Below, piece by piece: positions 33,209-39,322 of a DNA stretch of 64,000 nt; position 1 is the first letter of the stretch; every line of letters begins with the position of its first letter. A model generated the notes under the pieces. That model did no database searches, had not been told where the DNA came from, and worked only from the letters and a program-made list of their open reading frames with translations. The DNA lies in assembly GCA_965116245.1 (NCBI GenBank), contig OZ220497.1, positions 2,480,001 to 2,544,000 on the forward strand, given 5' to 3'. The DNA comes from Poriferisodalis sp965116245 (GTDB lineage: Bacteria; Actinomycetota; Acidimicrobiia; Acidimicrobiales; Poriferisodalaceae). A program made the position numbers and the translations under genes.

Positions 33209-33253
33209 CGCAAGCCGAGCTTTTGACGCAAGAGAGTTTGACGCAAGAGAGAC
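33206..33253 (+). repeat. Triplicated stop-codon segment (TGACGCAAG)
   Basis: TGACGCAAG occurs at 33206, 33224 and 33239, spacings of 18 and 15 bases. The first TGA is the stop of the nucleotidyltransferase gene, and the other two are in the same frame. The second and third copies share the longer TTTGACGCAAGAGAG. Confidence 0.85.
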
Positions 33254-33330
33254 GGCGAACGCCGCGGGCGATTAAGTCGTGGTCGGTTGTTGATGCCTAC
33301 TGGGTTGGCGAGCGGCATCCGTAGCACGCG

Positions 33331-33348
33331 GCGCTAGGAGGGTAGCGC
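33331..33348. terminator. Hairpin overlapping the Ddn-like gene stop
   Basis: GCGCTA-GGAGGG-TAGCGC: perfect 6-bp arms and a 6-base loop. The minus-strand stop (CTA on the plus strand, 33334-33336) is in the left arm. It lies between two convergent genes. Confidence 0.55.
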
Positions 33349-33789
33349 TGTTATGAAGACAGGGATTTCGCGGTCGGTCTTGGCTTGGTACTCCGCGTAA
33401 GGCGGGAAGGCAGCCACACATCGCTCCCACCACTGCGCACGCTCCGCACCAGTGACGAGCCTCACCGTGGTCTCAAACGGCTCGGGCCCGTCCTGGATGA
33501 GCACCGTGGGATCAGCCACGAGGTTGTGGTACCAACCGGGATGCGCCGGTGCTCCGCCCTTGGAACCGACGATCGCGTACTCGCCCTCATGCTCCACGCA
33601 CATAAGCGGAACCTTGCGCACGAGGCCGGTGCGGTGGCCGACGGTTGTCATGACAATGATCGGCAGCCCAGTGTCGCGCAACGTGTTGGCTTGCGCCCCT
33701 GAAGATGCCTCGTACGCATCGGCCTGCTCGCGTACCCAGTCCCAGGTACTAGGCCCGTATTCGCCTTCGAATTTTCCGCTGTTTCCCAT
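33334..33789 (-). CDS. Deazaflavin (F420)-dependent nitroreductase family protein (Ddn-like)
   Basis: Small split-barrel protein (151 residues) of the DDN/FDOR-A family, expected to reduce quinones or nitro compounds with F420H2. The family pattern is present: LPIIVMTTVGHRTGLVRKVPL, then YAIVGSKGGAPAHPGWYHNLVADP, then AQWWERCVAAFPPYAEYQAKT. F420 itself needs FbiC, encoded at 39323. The start is ATG 33789, with TTG 33798 as a less likely alternative; neither has a clear ribosome site. Convergent with the nucleotidyltransferase gene. Confidence 0.9.
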   Translation of the reverse strand: MGNSGKFEGEYGPSTWDWVREQADAYEASSGAQANTLRDTGLPIIVMTTVGHRTGLVRKVPLMCVEHEGEYAIVGSKGGAPAHPGWYHNLVADPTVLIQDGPEPFETTVRLVTGAERAQWWERCVAAFPPYAEYQAKTDREIPVFITALPS

Positions 33790-33860
33790 ACTGGCCAATC
33801 TATTGCTAATAGTTCACCGCTCAGCGGCGCAGCACGCCTACGATCCAGGGTGTGCAGATC

Positions 33861-34310
33861 ATGTCCGCGCTGTTCATTGAGCATTTCGACATGCGCCAGG
33901 CTGCTGGCGGCGCAGCCCGTATAGACCTGGGTGGAGTTCATTTTTCTATGGCCGCCCCCGGCCCGTTCCCCGTGACAATCAATCCACACATGCTTGTGCT
34001 GGTGCAATGTGCAGAGTCACACACCGGGCTAGCAGCGCTCGAGGTACGGTTCATGCGCGACGGTGAGCAGATTGCGCGCAACGTTCAACCGCTCAGCGTT
34101 GAGCCCGGAAAGTTCGGCTACAACCTCGTCCAAGCCGAGCTCACTTTTGACGAGCCGTCCACAGTTGAGGCTCATTGCCGCATCAACCAGGGCGAGGCGC
34201 TAGTGGTGCCGCTAACCATGAACCCACCGGCTAACGATGCCGACTCAGCTACCACAGCGGCTACCGCTAGCGGCGGGTGGACAGGCACGCCTGCTGCCCA
34301 GGACAGCTAA
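33861..34310 (+). CDS. Conserved hypothetical beta-rich protein
   Basis: About 149 residues, no signal peptide or membrane helix. Predominantly beta by eye (GGAARIDLGGVHFSM, HMLVLVQCAE, ALEVRFMRDGEQIARN, VQAELTFDEPSTVEAHCRI), with a disordered Ala/Thr/Gly tail. The layout recalls DUF6941-like proteins, but this is a weak impression. ATG 33861 is preferred over GTG 33852; AGGG at 33847 is suitably placed. It ends 14 bases before the FIST gene and probably shares its transcript. Confidence 0.6.
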   Translation: MSALFIEHFDMRQAAGGAARIDLGGVHFSMAAPGPFPVTINPHMLVLVQCAESHTGLAALEVRFMRDGEQIARNVQPLSVEPGKFGYNLVQAELTFDEPSTVEAHCRINQGEALVVPLTMNPPANDADSATTAATASGGWTGTPAAQDS

Positions 34311-34324
34311 ATCGGCCACGCGCG

Positions 34325-35506
34325 ATGCCGTTCGCTGTTGGACTGTCTCAGCACGCGGATGCCGGTATGGCTACCGGCGAAATCATCGGACGCGTGCTTG
34401 AGTCTTTGGGCGCGCAGCCCGACGTTGCACTGCTGTTCACTTCTGGTGACCACATTGCGAACACTGGCGAGATCGCAGCCGCAGTCACTGAGCTACTGCG
34501 ACCGACGGCCTTCGTCGGTACCACGGCGTCGTCTGTGGCCGCGGGCGCACGCGAGATTGAGGAGCAGACGGCTGCTGTGCTGTGGGCGGGCAGCCTTGGC
34601 TCTATTGAGGGTCAACGGGCGAGCGCAATACACCTAGCCGGAACCCAATATGGCTCCGCCGAGGATGAGGCACTTCAATCAGCACTGGACGAAGTACAGG
34701 CCACTCGGCGTCTCTCCATGATCTTGCTGGCCGACCCACATTCGTACCCAATTGAGCCCGCGCTGGAGCGCTGGGCGCAGCGTTGGCCAGGTGTCAGCGT
34801 GTTAGGGGGGATGTCCTCGGGAACAGACATGCCCGGTGGCAACTGCATTGTGGTCAACGACACCATGCACCGCTCGGGCGCAGCGGCGCTGATCATTGGT
34901 GGCAGCGCCAACGTGACACACCTAGTTTCGCAAGGATGCAGACCCATCGGCCAGCCTTACATCATCACCGAAGCATCAGGCAACGTGGTTCGCTCGCTCG
35001 GCGGTTTGCCACCCTATGAGCGTCTGCAGCAAGTCTTTGCCAAGCTAGACCCCGCAGATCAGCAGCTTGTACAGCGTGGGTTGCACGTAGGTCGCGTCAC
35101 CGATGAGAGCAAGACTGACTTTGAGCGAGGCGACTTTTTGATTCGTGGCGTGTACGGTGCCGACCGCAGCAGCGGCGCTATCGCCATAGGCGACGCAGCA
35201 CCAATCGGAGCGACAGTGCAGTTTCACGTACGCGACGCGCGCACCGCTGACGAAGATCTGCGTGCTGCTCTTGAGCACACCCCACCAGCGCAGGGCGCGC
35301 TGATGTTCACCTGCAATGGTCGAGGCACTCACTTGTTTGACAAACGCCATCACGATGCAGAAATGTTGGCCGAACGCACCTGCGCAGAGGTGGCTGGCAT
35401 GTTCTGCGCTGGCGAGATTGGTCCTGTCGGCGCACGCTCCTACTTGCACGGATTCACTGCTTCTATGGCGCTGTTTTCCGATGACGACGAGCCCCCTGGT
35501 GCCTGA
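34325..35506 (+). CDS. FIST domain protein (FIST_N/FIST_C)
   Basis: Protein of 393 residues with the two FIST (F-box and intracellular signal transduction) domains, thought to bind small molecules such as amino acids. Seen: VALLFTSGDHIANTGEIA, FVGTTASSVAAGAREIE, VSVLGGMSSGTDMPGG in the N domain. In the C domain: YERLQQVF, FLIRGVYGADRSSGAIAIGD and ALMFTCNGRGTHLFDKRHHDA, then AGMFCAGEIGPVG. The last matches the hallmark C-terminal signature. Bacterial FIST proteins often sit beside sensor genes, but here the end overlaps the transketolase start by 26 bases, suggesting translational coupling with sugar metabolism. Confidence 0.88.
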   Translation: MPFAVGLSQHADAGMATGEIIGRVLESLGAQPDVALLFTSGDHIANTGEIAAAVTELLRPTAFVGTTASSVAAGAREIEEQTAAVLWAGSLGSIEGQRASAIHLAGTQYGSAEDEALQSALDEVQATRRLSMILLADPHSYPIEPALERWAQRWPGVSVLGGMSSGTDMPGGNCIVVNDTMHRSGAAALIIGGSANVTHLVSQGCRPIGQPYIITEASGNVVRSLGGLPPYERLQQVFAKLDPADQQLVQRGLHVGRVTDESKTDFERGDFLIRGVYGADRSSGAIAIGDAAPIGATVQFHVRDARTADEDLRAALEHTPPAQGALMFTCNGRGTHLFDKRHHDAEMLAERTCAEVAGMFCAGEIGPVGARSYLHGFTASMALFSDDDEPPGA

Positions 35507-37481
35507 AACACCCAATGCCACACCAGCGGCAACCAGACCGTTAGAGACTCGGCAGATCAACACCATCCGAGCGCTCGCGATTGATGCTGTGATGCGTGCC
35601 CACAGCGGCCACACCGGCACGGCGATGGCACTCGCACCGCTAGCACACGTTCTGTTCACGCGCATCCTACGCTACGACGCCGCAGCGCCAGATTTCTGCG
35701 ACCGCGACCGCTTCATCTTGTCTGCCGGTCACGCCTCGATGCTCATATACGCAATCGCGCACCTGGTTGGGTACGGCGTGACGCTGGAGGACATCAAGAG
35801 TTTTCGTCAACTCGGATCCATCACGCCCGGCCACCCCGAAGTTGGCCGCACGCCCGGTGTGGAGGTCACCACGGGGCCCTTAGGACAGGGTTTCGCCAAC
35901 GCAGTTGGCATGGCGCTGGCCGAGCGAAACTTGCGCTCCCGCTTAGGCGCAGATCTGGTTGACCATCACACGTATGTGATCGTGAGTGACGGCGACCTAA
36001 TGGAAGGCATAAGCCATGAGGCCGCGTCGCTGGCTGGCCACCAGCAACTTGGTCGCCTCATCGCGATCTATGACGACAATCACATCACCATTGATGGCAA
36101 CACCAGTTTGACGCTCAGCGACGATGCAGCTAGCCGATTTGAGTCTTACGGCTGGCATGTGAACGATCTTGGTGAGGCTGCTGAGGACACCGATGCCCTT
36201 GAGCGGGCGCTGCGCGAAGCAGCGGTGGTGAGCGACCGTCCGTCAATTCTCATTGTGCGCAGCCACATCGGCTACCCGATGCCCACCGCGGTTGATACCG
36301 CTGCGGCGCACGGCGCCATCACAGACGCCGACGAGATCGCTGCGGCCAAACGCGCAATGGGTATGGATCCCGAAGGCACATTTGTGGTTGATGACGATGT
36401 AGCTCAGGCCTACCTAGCGGCTGGCGCACGCGGCGAGTCGCAGCGCCGCGCATGGGAGGCTCGGTTCGCTGCAAGCGGACACGATCGTGATTGGCTGGAT
36501 GCGCTGTGGTCGGCAAATGCGGTAGCCGGTGAGCTACGCGATTTGCCAACGTTTAGCGCTGGCACGCAGATGGCGACTCGCGTTGCCACCAACCGTGTGC
36601 TGGATGCGTCGCTGGACCAAGTACCTGCGCTCATCAGCGGAGCGGCGGACCTGACCGGCAACACCGGCACAGACGTGAACGCCGAGGTGCTGTCGGCTGC
36701 CAACCCGGGAGGTCGCAAGCTCTACTTCGGTGTTCGTGAGCATGCAATGGGCGCTATCGCGAACGGCATGGCGCTTCATGGTGGGGTTCTGCCCGTCGTG
36801 GGCACCTTCTTGGTTTTCAGCGACTACATGCGTCCCGCTGTGCGGCTGGCAGCCCTAAGCGGTGCCAAGTCTGTGTTCGTGTGGACCCACGACTCCATCG
36901 GCGTTGGCGAGGATGGGCCCACCCACCAACCGATTGAGCACATCGCCTCCCTGCGTGCCATTCCGGGACTGTGCGTCATCAGACCCGCCGACGCCAATGA
37001 AACCTCGCAGGCTTGGCAGATCGCAGTTCGCCGAGATGGTCCGACCGCGCTGGTGTTGACGCGCCAGAACGTTCCCGTGCTTGACGGCACGGATCGCGGC
37101 GACTTACAGGTAGCCCGAGGCGCTTATGTCCTGATTGATACCCCCGCGCCTACGATAATTCTGGCTGGCACCGGCAGCGAGGTGCAATGCTGCACCGCGG
37201 CCGCGGCGCTGCTAGCCGAGGATGGCATTGCCAGCAAAGTCGTGTCTATGCCAAGTTGGGACCTTTTTGAGGCTCAAGATGTTGAGTATCAAGCTGCTGT
37301 GTTCCCACCCGATGTGCCAGTGCTTGGCGTTGAAGCCGCATCCGCGTTGGGCTGGGACAGGTACGCCAACGCCACCGTCTCCATGAACCAATTTGGCGCT
37401 AGCGCGCCGGGAGGAGTCCTCATGGATCACTTCGGATTTACCGCGCCAGCGATAGCCGAGGCAGCACGCGCCCTGCTGTAA
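35481..37481 (+). CDS. tkt: Transketolase
   Basis: Thiamine-diphosphate enzyme of the non-oxidative pentose phosphate pathway (666 residues). Seen: HSGHTGTAMALAPLAHVLFTRIL, LSAGHASMLIYA, ITPGHPEVGRTPGVEVTTGPLGQG, the ThDP motif beginning SDGDLMEGISHEAASLAGH and ending YDDNHITIDG, then the pyrimidine domain with YFGVREHAMGAIANGMALHGG, TFLVFSDYMRPAVRLAAL and HDSIGVGEDGPTHQPIEH. The first Gly of the canonical GDG is Ser here. ATG 35481 overlaps the FIST gene end. Transaldolase follows 100 bases later on the same strand. The stop is duplicated in frame by an 18-base repeat. Confidence 0.95.
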   Translation: MTTSPLVPETPNATPAATRPLETRQINTIRALAIDAVMRAHSGHTGTAMALAPLAHVLFTRILRYDAAAPDFCDRDRFILSAGHASMLIYAIAHLVGYGVTLEDIKSFRQLGSITPGHPEVGRTPGVEVTTGPLGQGFANAVGMALAERNLRSRLGADLVDHHTYVIVSDGDLMEGISHEAASLAGHQQLGRLIAIYDDNHITIDGNTSLTLSDDAASRFESYGWHVNDLGEAAEDTDALERALREAAVVSDRPSILIVRSHIGYPMPTAVDTAAAHGAITDADEIAAAKRAMGMDPEGTFVVDDDVAQAYLAAGARGESQRRAWEARFAASGHDRDWLDALWSANAVAGELRDLPTFSAGTQMATRVATNRVLDASLDQVPALISGAADLTGNTGTDVNAEVLSAANPGGRKLYFGVREHAMGAIANGMALHGGVLPVVGTFLVFSDYMRPAVRLAALSGAKSVFVWTHDSIGVGEDGPTHQPIEHIASLRAIPGLCVIRPADANETSQAWQIAVRRDGPTALVLTRQNVPVLDGTDRGDLQVARGAYVLIDTPAPTIILAGTGSEVQCCTAAAALLAEDGIASKVVSMPSWDLFEAQDVEYQAAVFPPDVPVLGVEAASALGWDRYANATVSMNQFGASAPGGVLMDHFGFTAPAIAEAARALL

Positions 37482-37504
37482 GCAACCGCCCTGCTGTAAG
37501 CCAC
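37469..37504 (+). repeat. 18-bp duplication including the tkt stop codon
   Basis: Two adjacent units begin CGCCCTGCTGTAAGC at 37469 and 37487. The first holds the last codons and the TAA stop; the second repeats Ala-Leu-Leu-stop in the same frame. A 5-bp stem CAGCA/TGCTG ends immediately before the first stop. Confidence 0.9.
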
Positions 37505-37544
37505 TTTGTTCGAAACCAAGTGGTACGTATCTGAGAGGACTCCT

Positions 37545-37601
37545 ATGACCCAACACTGCTACCTACAACAGCAGCGGCAGCATGGCTGGCAACATGGCTG
37601 A
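37545..37601 (+). CDS. Putative 18-residue leader peptide overlapping the transaldolase start
   Basis: A small frame reads MTQHCYLQQQRQHGWQHG and ends at TGA 37599-37601. Unlike the transaldolase ATG codons, it has a strong ribosome site, GAGAGGA at 37533-37539, five bases before its ATG. Its stop overlaps the transaldolase ATG at 37594 by a few bases. This arrangement suggests translational coupling or a Gln/His-rich leader that tunes tal. It may also simply be the remnant of an older upstream start. No homologue is known to me. Confidence 0.4.
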   Translation: MTQHCYLQQQRQHGWQHG

Positions 37602-38703
37602 GGGGCGGCTCGTACAGCTTTATTCCGAGTTCGGACAGAGTCCCTGGCTTGACAACCTGCGCCGCGGTTGGATCACAGGTGGAGAGCTGGATGCCTGGAT
37701 TGCACAAGGTATCCGCGGCCTCACTTCCAATCCTTCGATCTTTCAGCGAGCCATCGAATCATCGTCCGACTACGACGAACAGTTCGGTGACCTGATTCAG
37801 GGCGGAGTCACGGTTGACCATGCTTATTGGCAGTTGGTCACCAGCGATATTCGGGGTGCTCTAAGCGCACTGCGAGGAGTCCATGAAGCCTCGGGTGGCA
37901 CGGATGGCTTCGTGTCGGTGGAAGTGGATCCATCGCTCGCGCACGACACGGCTGCCACAACCAACGCGGCCCGGGAACTGCACGAGACCATCGCTCAGCC
38001 GAATCTGATGGTGAAGATCCCCGGGACGCTCGAAGGGCTCGGGGCTATTCGCCAAATGATCGCTGAAGGTCGCAGCATCAACGTGACGCTGATCTTCTCG
38101 GTAGCACGCTACGAGCAGGTGGCCGAGGCGTATCTGAGCGGACTGGAGGACAGAGTTGTGACGGGTGTTACCGACTTGTCTGATGTAGCCAGCGTCGCCT
38201 CGTTCTTCGTGAGCCGCACCGATACCGAGGTTGACCGTCAACTCGAGACCATTGGCACTGCAAGCGCGTTGGATTTGCGTGGCCGCACCGCCGTGGCGCA
38301 GACCCAAGCCGCCTATAGCCGCTTCGTTGACATCTATAGCGGGCCACGCTGGGAGCGTCTGGCAAACCTCGGAGCTCAGATGCAACGTCCCTTGTGGGCT
38401 TCAACCAGCACCAAGAACCCCGCCTACCCCGACACGCTCTATGTGGATGAGCTCATAGGTCCTCACACCGTGAATACCATGCCAGACGACACCTTGGCGG
38501 CCTATCGCGATCACGGCCGTCTCCAACGAAGCGTGGATGCCGACCCTGCCGCGGCCAACAACGTGCTGACCGCTGTCGCCGCACACGGCATTGACCTTGA
38601 CGATGTCGCAGCCACACTTGAGGAGCAAGGTGTAGCTGCGTTCACCAAGAGCTTCGATGAGCTGCTGATGTCACTGCAGACCAAGGCAGACGGGATTTCC
38701 TGA
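37582..38703 (+). CDS. tal: Transaldolase
   Basis: Transfers a dihydroxyacetone unit in the pentose phosphate pathway; 373 residues, the length of the actinobacterial type. Seen: DNLRRGWITGGELDAWIAQGIRGLTSNPSIFQRAI, VSVEVDPSLAHDT, the Schiff-base Lys in NLMVKIPGTLEG, SINVTLIFSVARY and RPLWASTSTKNPAYPDTLYVDELIG. Two in-frame ATG codons (37582, 37594) compete and neither has a ribosome site. The second overlaps the end of an 18-residue frame that does. The gene follows tkt, the usual actinobacterial order. Its TGA stop lies in the loop of a perfect 7-bp hairpin. Confidence 0.94.
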   Translation: MAGNMAEGRLVQLYSEFGQSPWLDNLRRGWITGGELDAWIAQGIRGLTSNPSIFQRAIESSSDYDEQFGDLIQGGVTVDHAYWQLVTSDIRGALSALRGVHEASGGTDGFVSVEVDPSLAHDTAATTNAARELHETIAQPNLMVKIPGTLEGLGAIRQMIAEGRSINVTLIFSVARYEQVAEAYLSGLEDRVVTGVTDLSDVASVASFFVSRTDTEVDRQLETIGTASALDLRGRTAVAQTQAAYSRFVDIYSGPRWERLANLGAQMQRPLWASTSTKNPAYPDTLYVDELIGPHTVNTMPDDTLAAYRDHGRLQRSVDADPAAANNVLTAVAAHGIDLDDVAATLEEQGVAAFTKSFDELLMSLQTKADGIS

Positions 38704-38710
38704 CCCGTCT
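38688..38710 (+). terminator. Hairpin with the tal stop codon in its loop
   Basis: AGACGGG (38688-38694) and CCCGTCT (38704-38710) form a perfect 7-bp stem. The 9-base loop ends with the TGA stop (38701-38703). No T-tract follows. Confidence 0.6.
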
Positions 38711-38738
38711 CGATTAGGTCCAAGACTTGCGTGCAGCA

Positions 38739-38763
38739 TAAGTTAGTTGCAAACCGAAACTTA
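38739..38763. promoter_or_regulatory. Inverted repeat upstream of the HxlR gene, possible operator
   Basis: TAAGTT (38739-38744) and AACTTA (38758-38763) are perfect 6-base arms separated by 13 bases, ending 14 bases before the HxlR start. It is AT-rich against the local base composition. HxlR regulators commonly bind such dyads and control themselves; that role is inferred. Confidence 0.45.
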
Positions 38764-38777
38764 CTGTTCTAGAGTGC

Positions 38778-39302
38778 GTGGCCGTGACCACCGCGGAAGG
38801 TCAGCCGGGCTGCTCCATTCAGGCAACCCTTGACGCCGTAGGCGATCGTTGGACGCTGCTCATCGTGCGCGACCTCTTTCGTGGCGTACGCCGGTTCAGC
38901 GCCATGCAGCACGACTTGGGTATCGCTCGCAACATGCTGGCCGACCGGCTCGCCCGCCTCATCGATGTCGGCGTAGTTGCCAAGGTCCCCTACCAACACC
39001 GGCCGGTTCGCTACGACTACGTCCTAACACCCAAGGGACTGGACCTCTCAAACAGCTTGCTTGCGCTCATGGCATGGGGTGACCGGTGGTGCCAAAACGG
39101 CGACGCTCCCACAGTGTTGGTACATGCCGACTGCGGCACACCGCTGGAGTTGGCTACTCGATGTCCTGCCTGCGATGAGCCAGTGAGCCCGACTGGCATC
39201 CGCAGTCGCGCCCGCTTTGTCACCCAGTCGCATTCCATTAGTGAGCCAATAGGTAATCAGCCAATAGGCAATCGCCCTAGATCAGCTTCGGCGAGCCCCT
39301 AA
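38778..39302 (+). CDS. HxlR-family winged-helix transcriptional regulator
   Basis: DNA-binding protein of 174 residues. The HxlR domain (about 10-105) reads CSIQATLDAVGDRWTLLIVRDLFRGVRRF, then LGIARNMLADRLARLIDVGVV and VRYDYVLTPKGLDL. The N-terminal Cys of the domain is the redox or electrophile-sensing residue in some members. A C-terminal CGTPLELATRCPACDEP resembles a zinc ribbon (one Cys, then C-x2-C). The tail carries two copies of EPIGNQ/PIGNR from a 15-bp repeat (39246-39275). The start is GTG 38778 or GTG 38784. fbiC follows 20 bases after the stop, so it may be a target. Confidence 0.88.
   Translation: MAVTTAEGQPGCSIQATLDAVGDRWTLLIVRDLFRGVRRFSAMQHDLGIARNMLADRLARLIDVGVVAKVPYQHRPVRYDYVLTPKGLDLSNSLLALMAWGDRWCQNGDAPTVLVHADCGTPLELATRCPACDEPVSPTGIRSRARFVTQSHSISEPIGNQPIGNRPRSASASP
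39246..39275 (+). repeat. 15-bp in-frame duplication in the HxlR tail
   Basis: CCAATAGGTAATCAG and CCAATAGGCAATCGC are adjacent and encode PIGNQ and PIGNR beyond the conserved domain. Confidence 0.85.
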
Positions 39303-39322
39303 ACCACGAACGAAAGACGCCT

